Shown: piece after piece, positions 1 through 7,599 of the stretch
How positions within the stretch are numbered: the first letter of the stretch is position 1
Layout: each line of letters starts with the position of its first letter
NCBI GenBank assembly: GCA_023450745.1
Contig: JAEXGR010000019.1
Location: forward strand, 1-32,875
Source: Synergistota bacterium
GTDB taxonomy: Bacteria; Synergistota; Synergistia; Synergistales; Synergistaceae
Length of the DNA: 32,875 nt
Direction: 5' to 3'
Program-made: the position numbers and the translations under genes
Notes under the pieces: model-generated
What the model was told of the DNA's origin: nothing
Database searches by the model: none
Seen by the model: only the letters and a program-made list of their open reading frames with translations

Positions 1-58
1 GATCTGGAACCAATCCAGAGGCCATTATAAAACCATAAAACAGTTGGAGGTCTTGTAC

Positions 59-1318
59 ATGAGCAAAGAGGAAAAAGTAAACAATGAGCAAACAGGTTTT
101 GAAATCAGCGATGAAGTTCTTGACCAACTGCTGAAAAATTACCGCAAGCCAGAAGACCTGCTTGGCTCGGAAGGCATCATCAAACAGCTGACCAAGCGTG
201 CCATTGAACGTATCATGAACGCGGAGATGGATTACCACCTTGACTCGGAGGAAAACACGGAATCTGGCCGTGAGGCGGGCAACTGCCGCAACGGCAAAGG
301 ACACAAGATAATCAAAGGGGACTTTGGCGAAGTTGCAATAGAAACACCTCGCGACCGTAAAAGCACTTTTGAGCCCCGTATAGTCCCTAAACGCCAGCAC
401 AGAGTGGAAATTATAGACAAGGCGATAATGGCCCTGTACGCCAAAGGGATGACTACACGCGACATCCAGAGCACCATAAAAGAGCTCTATTCGGTAGACG
501 TCTCGCCAACACTTGTCAGCGAAGTGGCGGGAGCGATGGAAGACGAAGCCAGAGAATGGCAAAACAGACTCCTTGATCCGATCTATCCGATAGTCTGGCT
601 GGACGCGATCGTGGTAAAAATACACGCGGAACGTAAGGTTGTAAATAAGGCCGTCCAGATAGCCTTAGGACTTAACATGGAGGGCAAAAAAGAACTCCTT
701 GGAGCTTGGGTGACAGAGAACGAGGGGGCGTCATTTTGGGGACGGGTAATGACGGAAATAAAAAGCAGAGGCGTAGAGAAAATACTCATAGCCTGCATGG
801 ACGGATTGAAAGGTTTTCCTGAGGCGGTAAGAAATGTCTTCCCGGAAACAGAAGTCCAGCTCTGCATGGTCCATATGATGAGGTCGTCGCTGAAATACGT
901 CCCGCATAAAGATAAAAAAGCCGTGTCATGCGGACTGAAAGCTATCTACAACGCGCCAACCGAAGAGGCGGCGAAAGCCGAACTGGCATCCTTCAAAGAG
1001 AAATGGGAAAGCACATATGCACTGACGGCGCGGCAATGGGAGACAAAATGGGAAGACCTCAACACAATATTCCGCTACCCGCTAGAAATCAGAAACATAA
1101 TCTATACGACGAACACGATAGAGTCATTGAACATGTCGCTGAGAAAAATAATCCGCAACCGCAGAATCTTCCCCAGCGACGAGTCGGCTTTGAAAATAGT
1201 TACATTGGGTATACTGGAGGCCTCAAAGAAATGGACGCAGCCCATAAAGAATTGGAGTCAGGCGCTGGGTTACTTCTGCCTCCAACACCCTGAAATCGTA
1301 GAGTTTGTGAAACAATAA
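59..1318 (+). CDS. IS256-family (mutator-type) transposase
   Basis: This is a DDE transposase of 419 residues, full length for the family. It would cut and move the surrounding element. Family landmarks include the N-terminal segment with an NGKG motif, the VWLDAI block with the first Asp, the ACMDGLKGFPEA block with the second Asp followed by QLCMVHM, and the C-terminal TTNTIESLN block with the catalytic Glu. I start at the ATG at 59 because GGAGG (46-50) lies 8 bases upstream; an in-frame TTG at 44 has no such site. No frameshift or stop interrupts the gene, so it may still be active. Confidence 0.95.
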   Translation: MSKEEKVNNEQTGFEISDEVLDQLLKNYRKPEDLLGSEGIIKQLTKRAIERIMNAEMDYHLDSEENTESGREAGNCRNGKGHKIIKGDFGEVAIETPRDRKSTFEPRIVPKRQHRVEIIDKAIMALYAKGMTTRDIQSTIKELYSVDVSPTLVSEVAGAMEDEAREWQNRLLDPIYPIVWLDAIVVKIHAERKVVNKAVQIALGLNMEGKKELLGAWVTENEGASFWGRVMTEIKSRGVEKILIACMDGLKGFPEAVRNVFPETEVQLCMVHMMRSSLKYVPHKDKKAVSCGLKAIYNAPTEEAAKAELASFKEKWESTYALTARQWETKWEDLNTIFRYPLEIRNIIYTTNTIESLNMSLRKIIRNRRIFPSDESALKIVTLGILEASKKWTQPIKNWSQALGYFCLQHPEIVEFVKQ

Positions 1319-1335
1319 CAAATTCAATTAATGAG

Positions 1336-1362
1336 GACACACACATTTTACTTGACAGACTC
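1336..1362 (-). repeat. Right terminal inverted repeat of the IS256-family element
   Basis: On the minus strand this reads inward from GAGTCTGTCAAG and ends in a run of TG dinucleotides, 18 bp after the transposase stop codon. The sequence and the distance from the stop are as expected for an IS256-type right end. The exact outer base is uncertain because the partner repeat is not in the window. Confidence 0.6.
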
Positions 1363-1485
1363 GCTTCATTACTTTTATCGCGGTGTAGCAAGGTATGTAA
1401 AACTCTGACATTGAACGCCCCTCGCGCGCATCATAAATAAGCCGCCCAGAAGGTTGGCCCGTTTATTTGCTATCCAATTTTTCGT

Positions 1486-1734
1486 TTAAAGTCTCTCCGA
1501 GAAAAGAAAGAGCAGCCAGCATAATGCCGCCGCCGCTCCAATTACGGCCCCAGCCAAGCCGAACGGCGCGGAGAAAAACAGAAGTTTGAGAAGATACAAC
1601 CCTACGATAAGTTGAATCAGAGTCCATATTATACCCGGCCGATTCAACTCACGTTCTCTTTCATTACGAGCGATACTACGCAATTCTTCCTGTCGTATAG
1701 TCTTGTCAATTTCCGCTTCCGTGATAGGGTGCAC
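1486..1734 (-). CDS. Small two-helix membrane protein of unknown function
   Basis: This predicted protein has 82 residues. The N-terminal half is charged (Glu/Arg-rich, about residues 1-33) and is followed by two hydrophobic stretches, about 34-54 and 57-77, that could form a membrane hairpin. A longer reading from an ATG at 1749 is possible. However, GGAGG lies inside that longer reading, 8 bases before an in-frame GTG, so the GTG at 1734 is the better start. No family is recognised. It lies between the IS256 element and an IS remnant, in DNA that becomes very AT-rich just upstream of it, so it may be part of an acquired segment. Confidence 0.5.
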   Translation of the reverse strand: MHPITEAEIDKTIRQEELRSIARNERERELNRPGIIWTLIQLIVGLYLLKLLFFSAPFGLAGAVIGAAAALCWLLFLFSERL

Positions 1735-1749
1735 TTTTCTAACCTCCAT

Positions 1750-2102
1750 TATATGTAGTACAATTATAATTTATTTCTTCCATAGAGGCAAATCATTGAT
1801 TAGTCGCCCCATGGCAAACGCATTAAAAATCTATATATAACATCTGACTAAGATATATATACTTGATAGATATATATAAAACTGTCACTACTTTTTTAAA
1901 AAAGAAAACTTTATCACATACATGTATAGTTGTCTGATGCTATATGTTTTATTAATTTTAATGTCATTATGTAGATATATTTTATTGCTGAATATGATGC
2001 GCTGGCCCTGTTAGTCGTTCCTGAAAAACGCAATAAAATTAGTTTATCATTGGATTTATCACGCTATTAGAGGTAAAAAATATACGCAAAGAACTTAATT
2101 TT
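1750..2102. other. AT-rich intergenic stretch, no gene seen
   Basis: This stretch has far lower GC than the rest of the window and is full of TATATA runs, including two AGATATATATA-like copies near 1851-1880. No ORF with a ribosome binding site is apparent. It probably contains the promoter of the small minus-strand gene and the left edge of the IS5-type remnant. The base composition suggests acquired or degenerate DNA. Confidence 0.6.
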
Positions 2103-2665
2103 TTGAGGGCGAAAACTTGCAAAATGACACCAAAAAAGTCTAAAGAACCACAGGGAAACCTTTCCCTGCTGAGGCTTGAAAATATAACCAATATGGACCA
2201 TGAACTCGTCCGCCTTGCGGGCAAAATCAACGAGGATGTTTTTGTGAAGAAACTCGGCGAGGTTTACATTCCGAATGAAAGGCGTCCTGGGCTTCCCACA
2301 AGACCTATGGTAGAATTGCACTATTTGAAGGGGTTAAATAATCATTCCTGAATGAAGGAGTAACGGAAGGGTTTCTTGAAAATCCCAACTGGCAATATAT
2401 TTGATGGACAAACTAAGTTCGATGACGGAAATCAAAGATTTCCTATCTCACCTATTTGGTATGGAATATTTCATGAAGAAGCTTCCGCTTAGCTCAAGCT
2501 CCATGATAAGATGACGCAAGCGCGTCGTTCCGCACGGTTTTGAAGCGGTGCCCAAGGAAACGATAGCAGCGGTGCTCACAATGAAATGTAGCAAAGAAAA
2601 AGACCCCGAGAAAGCGGTCGTCGGCACAACAGTTCAGGAAAAAACATTACATTCCCAACAAACCT
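2103..2665 (+). pseudogene. Decayed IS5-family transposase remnant
   Basis: The N-terminal reading contains MDHELVRLAGKI and RPGLPTRPMVELHYLKG, the conserved opening of one large group of IS5-type transposases. It stops at 2351. The homology resumes in another frame (2354-2404, ending ENPNWQYI and a stop). It then resumes in a third frame (from about 2480) as KLPLSSSSMIR, a stop, RKR, and on to VVGTTVQEK. Intact relatives have VDTTVQEK at that point, so the first catalytic Asp has become Gly. Nothing like the rest of the transposase follows. Frameshifts, stops, loss of the catalytic residue and truncation all show a dead copy. Confidence 0.8.
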
Positions 2666-2740
2666 CAAGCCTTGCGCCAAAGGCGCGGAGCTGCTTGTCC
2701 GCGAAGCAAAGTGAATGCTGTTGCCCTGAAGACCCGATAG

Positions 2741-2776
2741 GTATGACTTGACTTTAGTCAATAGTTAAGTCATACT
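2741..2776 (+). promoter_or_regulatory. Probable vapBC promoter with nested palindromic operator
   Basis: An outer inverted repeat, GTATGACTT (2741-2749) and AAGTCATAC (2767-2775), flanks an inner palindrome, TTGACT-TT-AGTCAA (2748-2761). The inner left arm also fits a -35 box, with a CATACT -10 box 17 bp later (2771-2776). VapB-type antitoxins usually bind such palindromes to repress their own operon. The outer repeat followed by TTTT could alternatively act as a terminator for upstream transcripts. Confidence 0.55.
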
Positions 2777-2831
2777 TTTGTATAAAGTAGGAATTTTTAT
2801 AAAATCCAACTAATTAAGGGAGGTAAGAATC

Positions 2832-3071
2832 ATGGCTGAACTGATTACCGTTTCTCATAAAGGGCAGATAACAATACCGAAAGCTTTTCGCGAGGAGTTT
2901 GATATTCAGCCAGGCGACAGGATCTTTTTTGTGAAGACGGAAAAGGGAATTATGATAACAAAACCGGGAAAAAACCTACTTGAATATAAAGGATTCCTGG
3001 CCGGCGCGAAAACGGAAAGCCCTGATGACGCGGTTGCGAAATTGGCTAAACACATAATGGGAGAGGCATAA
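2832..3071 (+). CDS. vapB: AbrB/SpoVT-type antitoxin (VapB)
   Basis: This 79-residue protein opens with a SpoVT/AbrB swapped-hairpin DNA-binding domain: ITVSHKGQITIPKAFREEF, then a PGD turn, across about residues 4-45. The C-terminal tail would wrap around and neutralise the toxin. GGGAGG lies 8 bases before the ATG. The stop overlaps the toxin's start codon (TAATG), which is the usual antitoxin-toxin order and coupling. It is expected to repress its own promoter through the palindromes at 2741-2776. The family assignment is strong; binding to those palindromes is an inference. Confidence 0.88.
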   Translation: MAELITVSHKGQITIPKAFREEFDIQPGDRIFFVKTEKGIMITKPGKNLLEYKGFLAGAKTESPDDAVAKLAKHIMGEA

Positions 3072-3478
3072 TGGTGACGTTTGTCGACGCCAATGTTTTT
3101 ATAAGATTCTTTGCGAATGACGATGAGGCTCAGTCTGAAGCCGCGGAAAAACTTTTTGAAAAAGCGCGTTCAGGGGCGATGGCGTTGCTGACCGGGCCTC
3201 CGGTATTTTTTGAGATTGCTTGGGTGCTTGGCTATCGGTATAAGATAAAGAACGAGGAAATTATGGACATCCTCGAATCCATAGTTAGCTGGCCCGGTAT
3301 CTCTGTTTTGGATAAAACGCTTGTTTTGAAAGCGATCGCGTTGGCGCGTGAAACAAAATCTGAGTTCGCCGACGCCTATATCGCGGCCAGCGCTGGTAAC
3401 TCCGGCGCCGGCGATATCGCAACTTTCAATAAAAAGCATTTTATAAGGCTGAAGCAGGAACTCTGCCCGGAGATATAG
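3071..3478 (+). CDS. vapC: PIN-domain ribonuclease toxin (VapC)
   Basis: This 135-residue PIN-domain protein is the usual size for VapC. The acidic metal-binding residues are recognisable: D6 in FVDANVFIRF, E48 in FFEIAWVL, D101 in FADAYIAA and D115 in GDIATFN. These bind Mg2+/Mn2+ for RNA cleavage, and VapC toxins commonly cut tRNA or rRNA. The gene is translationally coupled to the antitoxin by a one-base overlap. All catalytic positions are intact, so the toxin is probably functional. Its position beside IS remnants fits acquisition or addiction-type maintenance of this accessory region. Confidence 0.9.
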   Translation: MVTFVDANVFIRFFANDDEAQSEAAEKLFEKARSGAMALLTGPPVFFEIAWVLGYRYKIKNEEIMDILESIVSWPGISVLDKTLVLKAIALARETKSEFADAYIAASAGNSGAGDIATFNKKHFIRLKQELCPEI

Positions 3479-3511
3479 CCATCTTTGATGGTTGAGGGCA
3501 AACATCTCTGG

Positions 3512-3530
3512 TGGGCGGCGCCCAAGATTT
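3512..3530. terminator. Possible weak terminator between convergent genes
   Basis: A short hairpin, TGGGC-GGC-GCCCA (3512-3524), is followed by AGATTTT on the plus strand. It lies between the converging ends of vapC and the minus-strand cassette. The stem is only 5 bp, so this is a tentative call. Confidence 0.3.
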
Positions 3531-3556
3531 TCCGCCTGCATTTTCGGGCCGTATTC

Positions 3557-4132
3557 TTACGATCGGGATATTTTCTCCTGTTCTTCCAGCCTCTCAAAAT
3601 CCTTTGAGCTGATCATCGCCGCTTCGGCGGAGTTTGCGATGAGAAGGTCGATTATTTCGTCTATACGGTGCGTCATCGCCTTTTTGCAGATCTTTTTCAG
3701 CAGCGCGGCGGGGGCGCGTTCGGCTATTTCGCAGCTTGCCTCGCCGGTTTTTGCGTACCATTTTGCATAAAGTTCTACGAGCCAGCCGGCCTCGGGTGAG
3801 ATGTCGCGGAAGGCGGCCATGCCCGATTTTTCGTGGGGTACGGTCTCTATCTCGACGCCGCGCTGGGCGCAGCGGACCATGAAGTCGCGGAAGACCTCGT
3901 CCATCGTCAGGCGCAGAAGCTCCTCCGGCCGGTCGAGGGTGAGGGAAAAGTCGGAGGTCATGAATTTCTGCGCGAAGTCCCAGATGTCGAGCCGGCGGCG
4001 GCAGGCTGCGGTGAAGACGGCCTCCAGGTATTCGCGGCGGATCTGTTCGAGAGTTTTTTTCGCGAGCTCCGCGTGCCGTTTTTTCGCCTCCAGGTCATAT
4101 TGGGGATATATTTCAAAGGTTGATTTCAGCAT
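3557..4132 (-). CDS. Small helical protein of unknown function, third gene of the AAA+ cassette
   Basis: This 191-residue protein is unrecognised. It is rich in Lys, Glu, Arg and Ala and looks mostly alpha-helical, with no signal peptide or membrane segment. Notable stretches include EIYPQYDLEAKKRHAEL at the N-terminus, an RRRLDIWDFAQKFMTSDFS segment around residues 45-65 and a helical ending DFERLEEQEKISRS. The start is the ATG at 4132, because its first seven bases (ATGCTGA) contain the stop of the preceding AAA+ ATPase gene, a strong sign of translational coupling. A longer open reading to 4783 exists in this frame but runs through the ATPase gene and is a shadow. The protein is likely a dedicated partner or adaptor of the ATPase (inference from coupling only). 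Confidence 0.75.
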   Translation of the reverse strand: MLKSTFEIYPQYDLEAKKRHAELAKKTLEQIRREYLEAVFTAACRRRLDIWDFAQKFMTSDFSLTLDRPEELLRLTMDEVFRDFMVRCAQRGVEIETVPHEKSGMAAFRDISPEAGWLVELYAKWYAKTGEASCEIAERAPAALLKKICKKAMTHRIDEIIDLLIANSAEAAMISSKDFERLEEQEKISRS

Positions 4133-4956
4133 GACAGGCCATCCTTTTCCAGAGCGCCGTCCATCTTGAGGGAGGCGGCGCGTCTTGCCTCCGCGGCGGT
4201 GATCTCCTTCGCATATTCTCCGGGCGGCAGGTTTATCTGCGCCGCGGACACTTCGTAGTGCAGCAGCTCGAGCGAACGCGCCGGTTCGGACCTTTCGGGG
4301 GCGCAAAGGGCGGCGAGCCGGACGGTCTCCGCGACCGCCTCTTTGGTGATGTCGATTTGCGGATAGCGCACGCGCGCCACGCGCTCTACGATCTCCAGCA
4401 GCCTCTGCCGGTCCGGTTCCCGCAGTTCGACGGATTGGAAACGGCGCTCCATCGCACGGTCGCGGGCGATATAGAGGCGGAATTCCTCGGAGGTGGTGGA
4501 GATGAGCATGCTGATTCCCCCGCTCGTGATGTAGGGTTTCAGGGTGTTGAGCAGGTTTGAGGGACCGGAGTTTTCGCTCAGGCGATGGGCCTCGTCGACA
4601 TAAATGATGATGTTGTAGTATTCGGCCTCGTCCAGGATGTGCTTGAAGCGCAAGTCTCTCTTTTTGCGGTCCTGATTTATCAGGTCGATGTTGAGCTCGA
4701 CGACGCGGCGTCCGGCGAGGCGCCGGTAGCGCCCCTCTTCGATGAGCGCGGCGAGCTTGCGCACCGTCGTTGTCTTGCCGCAACCGGCGGGGCCGGTGAG
4801 CGCGACGTTGTTCTGTTCTTCCGAGGCGAGGGCGACCGCGATGCGGTCGAGCGCCGCGTAATCTTCCAGTATCTGTTCGATGCCGCCGCTTTTGCCGTTG
4901 AGTTCCCTGCCGTATTTTGCGCAGAGCGGCGGCAGCTTTCCGGTCGTGAGGCTCAT
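4126..4956 (-). CDS. Single-domain AAA+ ATPase resembling the first ATPase domain of ClpA/ClpB
   Basis: This 276-residue AAA+ protein has Walker A GPAGCGKT (55-62), Walker B IIIYVDEAH ending near 123 and a sensor-1 region ISTTS near 152-156. These are followed by EEFRLYIARDRAMERRFQSVEL, which closely resembles the arginine-finger segment of ClpA/ClpB ATPase domain 1 (E-Y-R-x-Y-I-x-x-D-x-A-L-E-R-R-F). It lacks a Clp N-domain, a middle coiled coil and a second ATPase domain, so it is not a Clp chaperone. It more likely acts as a regulated motor or loader on a partner. ATGA links its start to the stop of the upstream gene, and ATGCTGA links its end to the next gene. ATPase function is well supported; the cellular role is unknown. 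Confidence 0.85.
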   Translation of the reverse strand: MSLTTGKLPPLCAKYGRELNGKSGGIEQILEDYAALDRIAVALASEEQNNVALTGPAGCGKTTTVRKLAALIEEGRYRRLAGRRVVELNIDLINQDRKKRDLRFKHILDEAEYYNIIIYVDEAHRLSENSGPSNLLNTLKPYITSGGISMLISTTSEEFRLYIARDRAMERRFQSVELREPDRQRLLEIVERVARVRYPQIDITKEAVAETVRLAALCAPERSEPARSLELLHYEVSAAQINLPPGEYAKEITAAEARRAASLKMDGALEKDGLSC

Positions 4957-6413
4957 AGGCTTTCCCCCTCTTCCAGCAGTGATTCCAGCGTCAGTTTTTC
5001 TTGCCGCTTAGCGCCCTCGGTGATCCAGAGTTTTGCCGCGCCGCGCGAGGGGCGCAGTCTGACGCGCCTCCGGAGGGGCGCCGGCTGCGGTTCCTCCTCA
5101 AGCGAGGCGTAGCTTACCCGGCCCTCTTTTTCTACCGCGCGGATGTCCTCGTTGAGGTCTTCGGGCCTGTATATGACGTCCGCGGCGGCGACGTATGCGC
5201 CGAAGGCGCGGTTGAGGCGCTCTTCCTCGCTCGCATGCCAAATCCGCTGCGTGCTCGAAGAATAGAGGGTCTCCAACAGCTGTTCGTCTCCCGTTCTGCT
5301 TTCGAGAGAGAGGCGCGAAAAGTTGTCGTAGCCGAAGGCAAAGCAGAGGCGGTCCCAGCTCTGGCGGAATTTATCAAGGTAATTGAGAAGCCCCCACCGG
5401 TCGAGTTCGGGTATCAGTATCAGCGCGGAGCTTCCCGCGTTCTGCGCCGCGGCCCCGAGCGCGGCGATCAGAAGCGGCGCGAATCCGCGGTCCGCCGACG
5501 CGTTGCCGCTCGAGCAGACGAAGAGGGGCCGCCCCTGCGGCGCGCGGAGATATTCTTCAAGTTTTAATGTATCGAGGGAACGGAAGAGCCCCGCGCCGCG
5601 CGTCATCAGGGTGATGAGCGCGCGGAAATCCGCCGTGCTCGCGTCGGCCTGCATCTTAATGCAGCGCTGGGTGTTGGTGTTGTCCCCGTTGGTGAAGAGC
5701 AGGTCGGCAAAGGGTACGGGCGCGTCCCGGTCGCCGTTTTTCTGAAACCTGAGCTCGTGCTCGAGGATATACCTCGCAAGCGCGAATTCCCTTGTGATAA
5801 AACCGTTTTTTGCCTCAGCCTCTTTGAGACGGTACTTGACGGGGAGCGCGTCTGATTCGCCGCCGATCGTTTTGGTCATCAGCGTTTCGATGAACCGATG
5901 CTGACGGCAGAAGATCGGAAAGAGGTTTTTCTCTGACAGGGCTTGCGTGATGCCTGCTTCGCCGCCGTCTCCCGCGCAGGCGGCGATGTTGCAGAGGACG
6001 TTTTTCGCCGTCTCCAGCATGTAGACGAGCATTCTGTCCGTCGAAAGTTTGCCGAGGTCGTCAAAGAACTTGTCGTTGGCGTCGCGGGATTTTATCTCCT
6101 GATAGACAGCCTGCCGCATCGCGTAGGCGATGTTTTCGCTTCCCGCGCCGATGTTCTCGTTGGCGACGAAGGGCTCGACGACGTCGGGGATGAGAGAGCC
6201 CTCGCTTGAGAGGTCGGCAAGCAGCGCTTCCCCTTGGAAGCTTTCGTAAAGGCGTCCCTTGTGATCCAGCACGACGAGCGCGCGGTCTGGAAACGTCTTT
6301 GGCCAGGTATTTATAATCCTGCCGATACTGGCGTTTTTTCTCTCGTTGTTCCCGAGCAGGAGCGTGTCCTCCCCGCATATCAGCTCCGCGCTGAACCTAT
6401 CGATCTTCACCAT
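4953..6413 (-). CDS. Diverged VirD4/TraG-like protein with degenerate nucleotide-binding motifs
   Basis: This 486-residue protein leads the cassette. The segments LLLGNNERKNAS (18-29) followed by DRALVVLDHKGRLYESF (43-59) resemble the Walker A region and the 'V-x-D-x-K-G-E-L-Y' strand of type IV coupling proteins, but the P-loop Gly-Lys-Ser/Thr is absent. Later, ALILIPELDRWG (E336) sits where those ATPases carry Walker B, with Pro-Glu in place of Asp-Glu. A Gln/Ser-rich stretch follows (SSSTQRIWHASEEERLNRAFG). The C-terminus is Arg-rich. There are no membrane helices, unlike VirD4. It is probably a non-hydrolysing relative serving the AAA+ ATPase encoded next. GGAG precedes the ATG by 9 bases. 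The family link is my own motif reading and is tentative. Confidence 0.7.
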   Translation of the reverse strand: MVKIDRFSAELICGEDTLLLGNNERKNASIGRIINTWPKTFPDRALVVLDHKGRLYESFQGEALLADLSSEGSLIPDVVEPFVANENIGAGSENIAYAMRQAVYQEIKSRDANDKFFDDLGKLSTDRMLVYMLETAKNVLCNIAACAGDGGEAGITQALSEKNLFPIFCRQHRFIETLMTKTIGGESDALPVKYRLKEAEAKNGFITREFALARYILEHELRFQKNGDRDAPVPFADLLFTNGDNTNTQRCIKMQADASTADFRALITLMTRGAGLFRSLDTLKLEEYLRAPQGRPLFVCSSGNASADRGFAPLLIAALGAAAQNAGSSALILIPELDRWGLLNYLDKFRQSWDRLCFAFGYDNFSRLSLESRTGDEQLLETLYSSSTQRIWHASEEERLNRAFGAYVAAADVIYRPEDLNEDIRAVEKEGRVSYASLEEEPQPAPLRRRVRLRPSRGAAKLWITEGAKRQEKLTLESLLEEGESL

Positions 6414-6612
6414 GATGATATTCTCCGTCCGCAGTCAAGTGATCTGTATCTGTTCAAAGCTGTTGCCCAAGTGGTCAGCGATCGTCCATACTAGGCAAAG
6501 AATAGCATAGACCGGCGTTTTTGGAAATGCGCCGTCCGGCGGTCTGCAAGGCGGCATGGGACGCCAAGCCGCAATTGACGTCCGCCCCAGCGAGTCTTTT
6601 GTGCGGCGGGGC

Positions 6613-7599
6613 CTATTTATGCGCCTGCCTGTACCAGAAGGCGAGCCCCTGCGCGTTTAATTCAAGATCTACGGGCAGCGAGGCCTCGACCGTCGCGGCG
6701 GGCAGGCGGGAGCCCTCTGCGGCGGCAATCTCTTCGTAAAGCGCCGCCAGCCCCGCTTTGATCTTCGTTTTATCGCCTGCCGCGGCCTCCGTGATCGCGA
6801 CGTACTTTTTGATTTGGCCGGTCAGTAGCGCCGCGTGTTCCCGCGTGCCCCGCGCGGCCGAAGCGCCGGGTTGGCGGTTCTGTACATCGCGCGAAGCGGC
6901 GGGCTTGCCGGTCAGCTCTCCGAAGTGGGTGAGGAACACCCGCTCCGGTGCGAGCGCTGCGATCTTTTCCGTCGTCGCGGCCATCGCCTCGGGGTCGAAC
7001 TGCACAGGCGAGGCGGTGGGGAAGGCCCAGCGCCCGTTTTTTCCCGTCATCCAGGGGTAAGAGATGCCAAAGGCGTCTCCCGCGAAGAGCGACCTGGTGC
7101 TCTTTTCAAAAAATATCATGTGGTGTTTGGCGTGTCCCGGCGCGTCGTAACAGACGAGCGTCATCGCGCCGAGGCGAAATTCCCGCCCGTCCTCCGGCGC
7201 GATGACGCGCTCCTCCGGTACGGGGATGATCTCGCCGTAGATGCGTTCTGTCTCTTCATCGCCGTAGACGGCTTTGACGCCCTCGATGAGCTTCGCGGGC
7301 GAGATCAGGTGGCGCGCGCCGCGCGGGTGGACGATAAGCCTGGCCCGCGGAAACTCCCGCATGTAGCTGCCCGCGCCGCCCGCGTGGTCAAGGTGGACGT
7401 GGGTGACGCAGACGTAATCGACCGCTTCGCGCGCCACGCCGAGTTCCGCCAGCGCCGCAAGTAGATGGGGCCGCGAAGCGTTGTGCGCCGTCTCGACGAC
7501 GGCGGCGCGCCCTTCGGAGAGCAGGACGTAGACCGCGGCCATGCCCTCGCGCTCGTAGTGCGCGTCGATGCCGTATATCCCCTCGCCATAACCGTACAT
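6613..7599 (-). CDS. MBL-fold metallo-hydrolase
   Basis: This 328-residue metallo-beta-lactamase-fold protein has the dinuclear metal site: THVHLDH (H67, H69, D71, H72), GHAKHH (H155), D175 in LFAGDAFG and H225 in THFGE. Members hydrolyse thioesters, lactones or phosphodiesters; the substrate here cannot be told. The start ATG follows the pepF stop directly (TAAATG), so the two are one transcript and translationally linked. Residues about 232-254 (KPAASRDVQNRQPG and on) are Ala/Arg/Gly-rich, fall between the last metal ligand and a helical C-terminal region, and look like an in-frame insertion. Helices after it may form a substrate lid. Confidence 0.85.
   Translation of the reverse strand: MYGYGEGIYGIDAHYEREGMAAVYVLLSEGRAAVVETAHNASRPHLLAALAELGVAREAVDYVCVTHVHLDHAGGAGSYMREFPRARLIVHPRGARHLISPAKLIEGVKAVYGDEETERIYGEIIPVPEERVIAPEDGREFRLGAMTLVCYDAPGHAKHHMIFFEKSTRSLFAGDAFGISYPWMTGKNGRWAFPTASPVQFDPEAMAATTEKIAALAPERVFLTHFGELTGKPAASRDVQNRQPGASAARGTREHAALLTGQIKKYVAITEAAAGDKTKIKAGLAALYEEIAAAEGSRLPAATVEASLPVDLELNAQGLAFWYRQAHK

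Larger units (their letters stand above)
1..1362 (+). mobile_element. IS256-family insertion sequence, left end outside window
   Basis: The element consists of one full transposase gene and a right-hand terminal inverted repeat ending near 1362. Read on the minus strand, that end begins GAGTCTGTCAAGTAAAATG, which is typical of IS256-family termini. The matching left repeat is not visible in the 58 bases before the gene, so the left end lies beyond the window. The target-site duplication therefore cannot be checked here. Confidence 0.85.

Noticed and set aside
4132..4783. N-terminal extension of the 191-residue helical protein into the AAA+ gene
   Set aside because: The extension reads as Arg/Pro-rich shadow sequence through the ATPase gene; the coupled ATG at 4132 is the natural start.
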